This document shows positions 35,915 through 47,500 of a stretch of 64,000 nt of DNA, piece after piece. The notes under the pieces were generated by a model. That model saw only the letters and a list, made by a program, of their open reading frames with translations. It was not told the DNA's origin and ran no database searches. The stretch lies in NCBI GenBank assembly GCA_022575985.1, contig JAKSXM010000007.1:50002501-50066500 (forward strand), in the 5' to 3' direction. Position numbers and translations under genes: made by a program. Source of the stretch: Anagrus nilaparvatae (lineage: Eukaryota; Arthropoda; Insecta; Hymenoptera; Mymaridae). Each line of letters starts with the position of its first letter. Position 1 is the first letter of the stretch.

Positions 35915-37477
35915 TGTCGCAGCCCTATAGACGAATCCGCTTTATAGCCTATAAGGCGGCTTATAGACGAATGAGTCTCGAGCGCGGTGCTCGAGCTATA
36001 GGGCTAAACCGCGTCAGCTTTATAGGCTATCGGGCGCCTTATAGCCTATAAAGCTGATTCGTTTTAGCCCTATAGCTTGAGCCCCGCGCTCGAGACTCTA
36101 ACAGTTGTTCAAATAGCCGTAAAATGTTTTAATTCATATTAATTATCAATAAATAATTATTATTATTAATTTTATAAAGATATTTTATATCATATTTAAT
36201 AATAGCATGATAATTTTTAATATTTATTTGGTAGTAGCTGGGGCTGCTACGTTGTTCAGGTAACTATATAAATAGTTAAAAAATTGGTTCTTAGTTTTAA
36301 TTACAATTAAATATTATTTACTTGTTTTTTTCAGTGGCAACATAATACTTCATTACATAGAATTATTAATCGTACTCCTTATCAAGCTGTACTTGGAAAA
36401 ATTAAGTGTGGGTTGGAAAGTACAACACTGCCTAAAGCAATTATTGACTCCTTAGTTACAGAAGATGATTTACATACGGCTTTGGAAGAATATAACATGG
36501 CTTCGCTCGAAGAAAATGAGACAGAAAAGAAAATTATTTGCATTAAATGTGGGTTGCAATCTGTTGAAGAAATTTGTCAGCTATGTAATAGACAGCAATC
36601 GTTAGAAGAAGTACAAAATCAGTGTTTCAAACGACAGAAGATTCATGCAGATAAAATGTGTAACTTTTCCGAGCAGCAGTTTCCAGTTCTTAAAGTTGGC
36701 GATAATGTAACCTTACGTGTTCCACCTGTAGATCGAGGGCCGTTAGATTTTTCTAACTTAAAAGCTGTTATAAAAAGTTTTAAAAATGGAGTTTACCAAT
36801 TGGGTACAAAAGATGGTATAATAAAAGGCTGGTTTCCTCGAACAGAAATCCAAATAAGTAATACAAGTACTCTCAAATTAACGGATGTTTCTGAAGAAAT
36901 TTTGACTTTGCGTGAGGCAGCTGCTAAGCAATCATTATCAGGTGGACAGGGTGTTATGAAGTGCAAATGTAAGCCAGCAGAAAAGCAATGTCAAACAAGA
37001 AGATGTGCATGCTTTAGAGCTGAAAGGCTATGCAGTTCAAGATGCCATTCGAGCCTCACGTGCAAAAATAAATAAAAACCAAAAAAATTTTTGACGATAA
37101 AATTAATGTAAATTATTTTTTTATGCTATTATTAAATATGATATAAAATATCTTTATAAAATTTTAATATGTAAATAAATGTTACTATTAAATAATAACA
37201 AAAATATAAATAATATAAAGAATTAATAATAATAATTATTTATTGATAATTAATATGAATTAAAACATTTTACGGCTATTTGAACAACTGTTAGAGTCTC
37301 GAGCGCGGGGCTCAAGCTATAGGGCTAAAACGAATCAGCTTTATAGGCTATAAGGCGCCCGATAGCCTATAAAGCTGACGCGGTTTAGCCCTATAGCTCG
37401 AGCACCGCGCTCGAGACTCATTCGTCTATAAGCCGCCTTATAGGCTATAAAGCGGATTCGTCTATAGGGCTGCGACA
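35915..37477 (+). mobile_element. Ginger-like DNA transposon, internally deleted copy 1
   Basis: It has terminal inverted repeats of about 257 bp (35915-36171 and 37221-37477) starting TGTCGCAGCCCTATAGACG. Four-base TATA flanks (35911-35914, 37478-37481) fit the 4-bp target duplication of Ginger elements, as do the TGT…ACA termini. The repeats themselves contain nested palindromes (cctataaggcggcttatag, tcgagcgcggtgctcga). Inside is only the 3' part of an integrase-type gene. Copy 2 at 54045 has nearly identical ends, which suggests recent mobility of the family. Confidence 0.85.
36233..37075 (+). pseudogene. 3' part of a Ginger/KRBA2-type integrase gene (catalytic core missing)
   Basis: Two exon pieces join in frame: 36233-36259 (reading SSWGCYVVQ) and 36335-37075, across a 75-bp GT-AG intron. 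There is no true start; the M sometimes placed at 36413 is a TTG. Reading on from the junction, WQHNTSLHRIINRTPYQAV is the end of a retroviral-type integrase core. Then come a C-x2-C…C-x2-C ribbon (CIKCGLQSVEEICQLC), a KVGDNVTLRVPPVDRG segment with YQLGTKDGIIKGWF like the C-terminal domain of KRBA2/Ginger2 proteins, and a Cys-rich CXC-type tail (CKCKPAEKQCQTRRCACF … CHSSLTC). The zinc-binding N-terminus and DDE core are absent, removed by the internal deletion, so the copy cannot encode an active integrase. Confidence 0.8.
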
Positions 37478-37481
37478 TATA

Positions 37482-38606
37482 TATACCGGGGGATCCATAT
37501 AGAATGATGGATTTTAATGGGTATGTACTTAAAGGTAACCTGTTGGACTAGGATAAAAATAAAGAGAAAAAAATGAAAAATATATGGATGTTTTATGAGC
37601 TTTAAGTATTATAGTGTTGTAAATGACATCTTAAGAATGTAATATAACGTTTTGGATATATATGAAGATAGTGCCAGTTGTAAAAAGCATTTAAAAAAGA
37701 TTTATTATACAAATTTAGAATTGATATTTGACAGTTTATATTATCGTTAAATACACATATTATAATATATTTACTCGTTTTTTTCTTTTTTTTTTTTATT
37801 TGTAATTCTTCTCTTTTTTTAAAAAAAATTTTATACTTTTTTATAACTGACATAATTTTCTAAAGATATGAAATTTAATGCTTTTCGTAATAAAAATGCA
37901 TATAATATATTTATAAAATGTATTTTTTTACACAAAAAATAAATGTAGGTGGATGTGCATAACGGTAAAATAAAAAATATATAATTTTTTTATTTTTTAT
38001 TATGTTTAAACAAATAATGATTTTTTAATGATTTTTTTTTGTGTAAAAATATATACACATATGTTTATTGTTTAATAAGTATGTAATTTTTGAATAAATA
38101 AAAATATTTTTTTTTTACTTTTACTGTGTAAAATAAAGAGTAATTAGCATTATTTTTTTTGTTTTTGTTGCATTATGTGTGCAAATAAATATATATTAGA
38201 CAAGACACGATGGGGAGCTTTGTAAAATATATCTGATTTTTTTTGGATCTTTAAAATAATTTTGTGAAATTTTAGGAAAATAATAGACGTTTTCAAAAAA
38301 GATGGAGAACAAAATAATGTTCTTTTGGAGATAAACAAAACATTTGAAATGATAGTACTGATTTCTTTATGGACGTTGCATGCCCAAATGATGTTACAAT
38401 CCGGAATTGATTATTTAAAAATGAGACTTTTACAACCTCTAACTAGAGAACCATTATATAAAGAGTTCAAGAAATGCATAAAAAGTTATTAGATTCCTCT
38501 GAAATAGCAGACATGGATTTTGAACTATTAACTATAAATTTATTAAAGAAAGAAGCATATTAAAATTTAAATTACCTTAAAGTTTATGGATAGTTGGTAT
38601 CGCATC
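37482..38606. other. AT-rich non-coding stretch with a weak coding-like remnant
   Basis: Between about 38430 and 38572 two adjacent frames read LTREPLYKEFKK and then EMHKKLLDSSEIADMDFELL, as if one short exon had suffered a +1 shift. No family is recognised and there is no start, so this is only a hint of a decayed gene. Confidence 0.25.
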
Positions 38607-38645
38607 CTTATATAGCCTGTTGAAATCTTTTTGATTGCGAGAAAA
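38607..38645 (-). promoter_or_regulatory. PSE/TATA-like promoter site P12
   Basis: On the minus strand CTCGCAATCAAAAAGATTTC begins at 38641 and TATATAAGG begins 27 bases later at 38614. The second half of the motif is divergent. The T-rich lead, CTCGCAA, register and strong TATA are kept. It forms a divergent pair with P9, 124 bp apart. Confidence 0.45.
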
Positions 38646-38761
38646 ATTTTAACTATCAACGTGTCTTAAATTTGCACTGAGTAAAAAAAATAATTGTTGA
38701 CTGCAAAAATGAAAACTGTTTTAGCATGATATTTTATCATTAAAAATTTGGGATAAAATTT

Positions 38762-38799
38762 TACCTCGCAAGTGAAATGATTTCTTAACATTATAAAAG
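38762..38799 (+). promoter_or_regulatory. PSE/TATA-like promoter site P9
   Basis: CTCGCAAGTGAAATGATTTC begins at 38765, the exact family consensus, and TATAAAAGG begins at 38792, offset 27. The predicted start is near 38822, followed by a T7 run at about 38844. That would give an RNA of only about 20-25 nt if Pol III terminated there. Confidence 0.65.
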
Positions 38800-38850
38800 G
38801 AGGATAGCGCTTTTCAAATTCAATTTATGCAAGACCCCATAACTTTTTTT

Positions 38851-40740
38851 CAAAACTCTAACAAAGAATTTGCATAGCCTCATAACTCTCTTAAGAGGCC
38901 ATTGAGAAGTTCTTTGTAATGCTGTAACTAGGGTACCTATTAGAGCATTTTGGCCTAAAATCCAAAAATTTAAATCTAGCACAAGAATTTCGCGAGAATT
39001 TGCTTTATAATTGGAAAGTAAAGAAGACCATTATGGGGCCAATTTTCCTTATCTCACCAGGATGGTTTAAAATAAAGCAATTGAATTGGTCTGATAAAGT
39101 AGCTGTATCACTAAAATAAAAAAATCTAAAAGTTTTCCATTTAGATATCAAATTTTAATTAGCTCCTATTATCATGGGGTTTGCTTATTGGATAAAGCAG
39201 TATTTGGTAAAGACCTGTAATTTTAAATTGATCTAATAAACTTTCATTGAACTCATGGAAAATTTTATAAAATGATAGATATCATTTTTTTTTTCTGTAA
39301 ATTTGGAGTACCTAAAAATCTTTGAAAACCAAAGCCAGTATAATATACAATTAATAAAACACAAAAATTCAATTTTCTCGATTTTTCCTATATTTTTTTT
39401 ACAACTTAAAAAATTATGTATTAGCCTAGATTTTTATTTAATTTAACGTATAAATTTATTTTATTATAAAGTTTATTTAGTTACATAAACTCATGAAAAT
39501 TTATTTCAGCATTAGCAATATTTTTTTTAATTATTATATTTTGCGATTAAATCACAATTTTTATGTACTCTACTTTCTACATAAACTTTTATCTTTAAAA
39601 ATATGTTTTTTTATAACCTTGAATTAATAATAGTATAAGTTTTTTATCTTAAAAAATAAAAATATATATTTTTTATTTATTATTATGAGTTTTAAAAAAA
39701 TAAATAATAAAATATTTCTAAAAGGACGATTAATATTATTCGTTGCATTTTAATCATCAGACAAGTACATATACTTACTCAGTTTTATAATATAAATTAT
39801 GTATATAAAAGAGAGTAGAAAAAAAAAGTGACGAATCTAATGAATGATAAGATTATAAAAGTTTCGTCATGCACTTGAAAAATTATAAATTCTAACTGCG
39901 CCATTACATTATTTACTATAATGATAGTTTTTTTAGTGCAATTATTTTTAGTTTTTCTTGATAAAATTATTTATAAATGCAACTTTTTTTTTTTAATTCT
40001 TATCTTTTTTATTTATTTTTATTTCTTTCAAATATACATTTAAATTTTATCTAATTGAAATAGTATATAATAACGATTTATGTAAATAGTATATGAATTT
40101 TATTTGTTTTAATTTTTGTAATATAATAAAGTAATTTAATTTTTGTCAATTTGTGTTACTTTTAATTTTGGTATAATGATATCATACAAAACACATTACT
40201 GGTGTTCTTGTCAGAACATGAAAAACAAAACTCAGTTCGATTCAAATATTTTTATTATCAATTCTTTTTACAAAAAAATTTGTTACTTTTTTATTTACAA
40301 CTTTTTATAACCAAAAAAATCAAATTTATTCATTTATCATCTGAATCTAATCATGTACTATCAAAAACTCAATGAATACAATTATGACATTAAAAAATTA
40401 AACAATCAATGTTGTTTAGTAACAGATAAAAATTTATATTCAAAATTTCAAATATTTAATATTTTCTAAAATAATATATTTTAAAATGAAATTAATGTAA
40501 AATTTTACAATTAAGAATAAAAACCAAAATGAATTTAATATCTTATAAGAATAATTATTATTGCCAAAAATCTTCTCATTTACGTTCGTAACAACTGGCT
40601 CAAAAATTTTCCTTAATCCGAAATAGGTTATTATAATTACTGAGTATGTTCTAAATTTATTATACTCCTTGCATTAAAGTTATGGCCACCAATTTTCTTA
40701 ACAAATCAATAAGTAGCTAAAGTCGAGACTAAAGTAAAAT
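38851..40740. other. Non-coding stretch
   Basis: The first 250 bp are slightly richer in G+C but hold no supportable frame. The remainder is A/T-rich with nothing recognised. Confidence 0.45.
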
Positions 40741-41094
40741 CTGAACTTGGAGCCAGAATCTCAGTCGTCATTGGGACAACAATCAATTTAAAAACCATTG
40801 CTACAATCACAGTCGACATCCTCGACTGCTCCTAACTCATCTCAATATCAATCACCTTCGACTCAAGAATTTACAGGAAAGTCACGTTCTCCGCCATCAC
40901 AACCGATATTATCAGTCAACCAGCTTGGATGCCCAAAAGTATTAACATTTGACGCTCATACCAAAAAATCACATACCTTGTGGTTGAAGAATCCAGAACA
41001 CGACATCAAAGATTATTATACTGCCTATTTTTTAGGAAATAATTTTTTCAATTTAGAAAAAATACCAATAAAAAAAAAAATTTTGTTGATTTAA
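40741..41094 (+). pseudogene. Q/S-rich coding relic with in-frame stops
   Basis: One frame reads NLEPESQSSLGQQSI, then a TAA at about 40789, then KPLLQSQSTSSTAPNSSQYQ and further Ser/Gln/Pro-rich sequence to TLWLKNPEHDIKDYYTAY near 41030, after which it becomes low-complexity until the stop. Another TAA lies in the same frame just upstream (about 40733). Continuity of composition across the stop indicates a formerly coding region. No ATG and no clear splice sites are present. The parent gene is not recognised. Confidence 0.4.
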
Positions 41095-44000
41095 TATTAT
41101 ATTGTCTGCTCTTATATATAATTTGATTTACAATTTATTAACGAGTTTATAATTTTATAATTCTCGTACGCCATCTAGTATTATGAATTGAAAGCTTGAA
41201 TTATTTTATAATCATTAAAGCTATATTTTTGTGTTCATACTATAAATAAATAAGAATTTAAAATCAATTTTTGAATTTTTTAATATAAGTTTGAAAATTT
41301 CGAGGAAAATTTAAATAAAAAAATTTTTATAATATAATTTAATAAGATTTTCAGTTTAAACTTATAAGTAAACATTACTCAACCAAACATAAAGAAACGG
41401 AAATTCTCACTACTTACTTTATTTTGCATTTTAATTATAAAATTAAATTCTTATACTATTTAAAAGTTTGCTAAATTCACAAAACAAAAGAAGCAAAGAA
41501 AATTTACCCTTTATTGAAAATAAACTTCATCACTCATTATACTAGATAATATAACAATTATGAAAATACAAACAATTATTTTACTATTAATTTACATGTA
41601 ACATATGTCGCATCAGTACAAATTACATTTTATGCAAAAATAAGTTAATTTTTATTATTTACAAAAGTACATCAAACAAAACTTACTTTTCCATTATTAT
41701 TTGCAAATTTAGCCTAATAATTATGCATACATTTTCTATAAAGAACTTTATTAAAGATTAACATGATTACATAGCTTTTACAAAAAAAAGAGAGAGACAG
41801 AAAATATCTACTTCTCCCTATACATATAGTGACTCATCGAAGTATAAATACACATCACACAGGTTAATTTAATAGTACATATAAAAAAAAAGTCGCCCTG
41901 AAGTAGCCGCGCCGACAATCGATATATTTTTTGGTGTTATTCTCATAAAAGAGATCTATATTATTATTTTTTTATTTTTTAAACGACATGATACTCACTC
42001 GAAGGAAAAGGAAGTTTCAAACGAAAATCAAAACGTTATACCGACTTTATAATATGTCTCTCGTTTTTTTTTTAAATAAAAAAAGTCGCGACTCTTATAA
42101 CACCCTTTTTTTGGGAGAAATACATTTATTTTTTAGGATGATTCACTACATGATTTCAAGAAATCTCTGTATGTCCTATCTCTCTTTTTCTTTTTTTAAC
42201 TGTCTCGTCTCTCAAAATTTTTTTTTAAGGTGAAATTTTTATTGTACGTTTATTTTTTAGTTAGATTTTATTTTAATCGGTATTGTGCATATTATTAATC
42301 TTACAGGCGTTCTATTTTAGTCTTGAAAAAATTGGCGACAGCAATTCAGACAATAAGATTCGTACCTACACAGAGTCTACTAAAATGTTCTATTTTTCTC
42401 ATCAAACCAAAAAAAAAACAATCAATGATCTTACGTCATATTTTATACTTTTTGCACCGTGCGAAAAAAGCGAAAAATAATAATGAATGTACAAAAAGGC
42501 TCCGAGATGTCTACGAATATTCTTTTAAAAAAAAGAGAGGGTGAGATGCAAAAAAGAGAAATTTTTTTAATAGCAGATGTTGAATCTTTACCTATAAGAT
42601 GGGCAAAAAAATCTGACTCATAGTCTTGGTATTGACCAATGGAATAATTTTAATATAAAATAAACTTTTTTTTCATTGGTTATCGATGATATACTCCTTT
42701 GTTTGCTATTGGTTAGTTAAAATCTCACGGTTCATTAGGTATATATAATATATTTGGTTTTCTTTTTTTTTATCTATATATAACCATATATGGAAAGCCA
42801 ATACATTTATTTCATGTATATGAAGGTAAAATTTCAAATTATAAAAAAAAAGATCAAGGGTGAGTCATCGTTACAAAATATTTATATTAAGTTTATAATA
42901 TTGTCCTCAATTTCATTGTTACGAATAATAATAATAATTTATTTTTAAGTAAAATTTATATATTTAAATATGTTATTGATTACTCTTTATCTCTTGAGTT
43001 TAAGTAAAACGGTACTTTTATTTTTTATTATTCATACTTTTTAATAATTATTCGCCGTGAGGGTAATGGCGGATTCTAGTAAGTCACGTGGTTTCCCCTT
43101 TTTTATTGGGAAAACTTTACACGTAAAGCATAGGAAAAATTTTGAAAATTGAAAATTAAACAATTATAAACTGTATTTTGGATAAAATTTTTTTAGCATA
43201 GCAATTGTAATAATAAAATGTATCTTTATTTTATATGATAAAAAGAATATATAATTGTAACTTTTATAAAAGTTAATTTTATTTATGTTAAGAGGGTTAT
43301 GTGCGGTATTCAATGCAAATATATTAAATTAGTTTTTGTGTTACAATTTGATTAAATTTGATAAATTATTGATAGAAACTGTTAATAATTGTTATCGCTA
43401 AGAAAATGCAAGCAATAATGATATTTTTTTTCTAAGAGAAAAATAATATCAATACTTTTGAGTCATCAAACAGAAGATTGTAATGTTTTTATTGTTATTT
43501 TACAAAGACAAAATACTTCTTTGTGTTGGGATGAATGTATTTTATGCTAATTAATATTCTTTAACAAAAAATCTGCAAAAAATTCAATTATTTCACCCAA
43601 AAACAATAAAATATACACAAAAAACATATGATCATTGGTAAGAGTGAGCATTATTTACTTATTTCAGAAGTGTAGTATACGGGAAAATTTATAAGAATAA
43701 AAAAAAATCAATTTAAATACATTTAGAACTTATTTTTTCACTATTTATAACAAAATACGGTTATTAAAGAATTTTTTAATTAATTAAAAAATATTTTGTG
43801 TATAATATCTATATATTTGCATACATATATTTCCCAACGCGGACTAATATTTACGCCACCGCGAGCGCGTCGATCGAATTTTTTATATCCCTTCTACCAT
43901 TCGCCTCAGGGCGAATAGAGGGAAGAGTTATATGTTTGATGAGATAGAGGATAATATCGAATTAAATTTTAAGTATAATTTTATCTGGTGCATCCTGTTT

Positions 44001-44491
44001 TTGTGTACTAAGAATTAAATTAATATGATTATTATAATGTGCTACTAAAGTAACATTTTCAAATATTTAAATTAGAATTGATTTTTACTTAAGTAAGAGA
44101 ACAACAGAAATTTAATGCAATTTACTGTGAATTTTAAGTGTAAACGCGATAGTTCATAGATAAATTTTTTATACAAAATTATTAATTGGTTTTGGGATCT
44201 GCTATGGTAAGAAGTGCGTGCGAGTGTGACAGCTAAATTTTTGCTAAGAGATAGTCGAGACCAAAATATACTCACTTTTGTGGAAAATTTTTTTGGACGC
44301 GGGTTCTGGAAAAAGTTTTGGGTTCACAAAGTTAGCCAATTTTTGAAAAAAAAATTAAAGTATATTTCATTCCGAAATAGCCTAGATTTTTAGAATAGAC
44401 CAAAAAATACTAAGATTATATCTGACATTTATCCGTATTTTGGTTCTGGAAGGGTATATATGGCAGTGAACCATTAAATTTTTGCTATTTA
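41095..44491. other. AT-rich non-coding stretch
   Basis: A GC-richer patch at 43840-43930 contains the palindrome attcgcctcagggcgaat and several CpGs, which might mark a promoter, but no gene is attached. An ATG followed closely by a donor-like GTAAGT at 43066-43084 is too short to call a first exon. Confidence 0.4.
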
Positions 44492-44538
44492 TTACCCGCG
44501 CTTCATATTATGTATTCTAGAAAATAAAGCGCGGGTAA
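44492..44538. repeat. Perfect 12-bp GC-rich hairpin
   Basis: ttacccgcgctt at 44492-44503 is exactly complementary to aagcgcgggtaa at 44527-44538 with a 23-base loop. It is a compact GC stem in a very AT-rich context; its role is unknown. Confidence 0.6.
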
Positions 44539-47500
44539 ACGGCGGATCTTCAATACTCTGAATTACCTTTTCAAAACCAGAATACACTAAAACAAGATCA
44601 TATAATCGTGGCTAGCATAATTTTTTTTTTGATTAAATGACAGCAAATAAATTAAAACTTAAAGAATCCCTGTGTTACCTAGGGCACTTTCAACCTTTGG
44701 CAGCATCATCTCTAGATTTCTTATAAGATATCCTTTAAAATTATACAGTAATTGTACTCATGTAAAATTATACATGAGTCATTTTTTTGGCATAGAGAAA
44801 GTAGAATGATTGGTTCAAAATTTTTTGTTTTTAATATGGCTCAGAATGTTCAAAATGGTCTGAAATGTGAGAATAACAGATAAAATCATTTAAAATTTTT
44901 CAGATATATTTTGATTATACATATAGTCAGGTCCATCGAGATAAAGAAGTTATTGGTCTAAAATATGTTTTTTAAATTGTGGCTCAGAATGTTCAAAATA
45001 GTCTGAAGCAATATTTATTATTTTTTAATTCTTTCATTTATACTTTTTGCATTTCTGATTTAATCCCGGGTTTCGGCACCAAATATTTGTTAAACCCATA
45101 ACCAATGAACACACAATTACTACATTTGTATGAATACAAAATTACTGGAAAAATTTTTACCTAATTATATTACATTTTAATCCTTGTCTCCTCCTAAATA
45201 TTTCAAGCAAAAAAAAAAGACGATTTAAATCTTTGATAATTTTTATGACCGAGTTAACCATATGCTAAAAATATTTCACCCTTTTTTTTTATGAATCTCA
45301 TTTATGTTATTTGCACTATGCTTAAAATTTCTTGCGTTTTTTTTATTTTTATTGAAATATTTAGCAATTATAAAAACTCAAAAAATGCATAATTTCTTAA
45401 TGTACACTTATGGTAATATTGATAATATCTTTAAAATATAAGAGGAATTTAGCCTATATAAATAAATTTTTTTAAAACATTCAATAAAGTTAAATGAATA
45501 AAAAAACAAATAAAAACAACTGTTCTATATTCAATGACACCCATATAAACAAACAAACATATGTAAATTAATGTACTTTTTTTTGTCAGTGATAATATTT
45601 TAAAAAAATGTTTAAAATGTAAATATGAATCATATAAAAGTGCAAATTTGAAATATTTATTTATACATGAATGATAAATAAAGAATTTAAAAATCTGACA
45701 AATGAATGTTATATAAGTTTTTAAAAATCATAAAAAAAGCATTCCAATAATGACATTTTAAGTATATTAAAAAATACTTTTTTTTATCAATAGAAATTCC
45801 AAAGATCCATCTCAGATATAAATAAATAAACAATACTTAAATATTTTATTATTATATATTTTTTAAAGAATTTTATGCATTCGGAAATAAAAAAATATTT
45901 ATTTTTTACAGTTATAGATAAATTTTAATTGTCACTTAATTTTTTACGAACATATTGTAATCATAAATTACTTGCAAATTTTTTAAGTCAAATGAATAAT
46001 TTTTTTTGAAAAAAAAAAATATATTTTGATTTCCCAATTTAACTCATTAAAAACATTGTGCATTATTTTAATATAAAATTAACATGAAAAAGTGCACCTG
46101 TGTGTAATAGAATTGTATGCTTAGTCACAGCCTATATATATTTATTGTCGTATTATATGTACACACATATTTATTTATTTTTTTTATGTCTTCTCGTTGA
46201 CATTCTCGAATATATGCAATGATTTTTTTTTTTTTGTATTATTATTATGGTCAATGACCTTTTTTTTTACAAGGCTCAAATTTCTCGATGGACAGGCAGT
46301 AAAAATGTGCCATGAAATATAAAAAAAATATTGTGAAGAACCAATGAATGCGTAGGACGTGAGGCATCACTGATATTATGATCGCATCAGTTTCTTATAA
46401 TATGCAATTGACTATTAACGTTTATGAACCCGGACGTTTTTTATGTTTGAATTAAAATATTTAAATATTTTTGGTTTTGTTTCTTTTTTTTTTTCTTTAA
46501 TTTATTGTTATTTAGACATTTAAACTTTTTTTATTTCATTTACACATTTTGGTAACTGGCCATATTTATTTCAAAATTTTATACGCTTTAATGCCTATTA
46601 GAAAGAAAAAAAAATAAAATTTACTAAACCGGGCATATTTTTCAAAGATTTTTATAAAAAAATTCCTCTTTTTTTTGTGCACATATTTTTATTTCCTGTT
46701 AAAAAAAAAAAAGTAAAAATAATGTAATATTTTTTAAGTATGACATCATCATTTATTAAAATTGTGGTTAAACTTGTCAGTATATAAAATTACAATTTTT
46801 TTTTTATTTTTAGAAGAAATAAATGTTAAAATATATTTTTTAATTTAAATATTGTAGTTTGTGGTTTTCTATAACTTAATTTTTTTTAATTTAATTTTTT
46901 AGATAGAATACGAGAAGATTAAAATCTTGATTTTTTTTTAATATTGTTTGTCTGTTAACGATATTTATGATCTAATAAGGCATATTATTTAAAAAAAGTA
47001 AGCGTGAAAAATTGACACTAATACAATTTTTAGATTCGTTAAGATGATTATAAAAAAAAATATTTTTATTTCTTACATAAATTAGAATATCTTTCACTAT
47101 GTAGAAATATAATGCTTGAATTTTTAAGTAATTGCTTGAGCTTTCAAGTAGCTACTCAATAACTTTGCCCAGCTGTTATGTGATAAAAAATTTCATGATT
47201 TAATCACCCAAAGAAAAAAAATTTTTTAATGATATTATCTAAGTTTCGCTTGTTATACATTTTGTAGTATTGAATACGTAATTCAGAATATACCTGTTGT
47301 CCACAGTTCCAAGTTATTTTTACACTTCCTAATGATAAAAATTTGTTCCTCCTATAATATTTGCAGTGTCTATTTTGGAGGTCAATATTGTTTCTATACC
47401 CGAAGTTAAAGTCTTTTATTTTTACTCCAATTTTAATTTTTTTTTCGTTTTTTTTTTTTTTTTTTTTGATTTTTTACTATCATTTGGAGTGTATTTTTGA

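Noticed and set aside
38791..38982. Minus-strand frame of 63 codons immediately downstream of P9
   Set aside because: No recognisable family and antisense to the promoter-like site; composition not convincing.
43066..43084. ATGGCGGATTCTA followed by GTAAGT, resembling a tiny first coding exon
   Set aside because: Only 13 coding bases, with no partner exon visible; too little to call.
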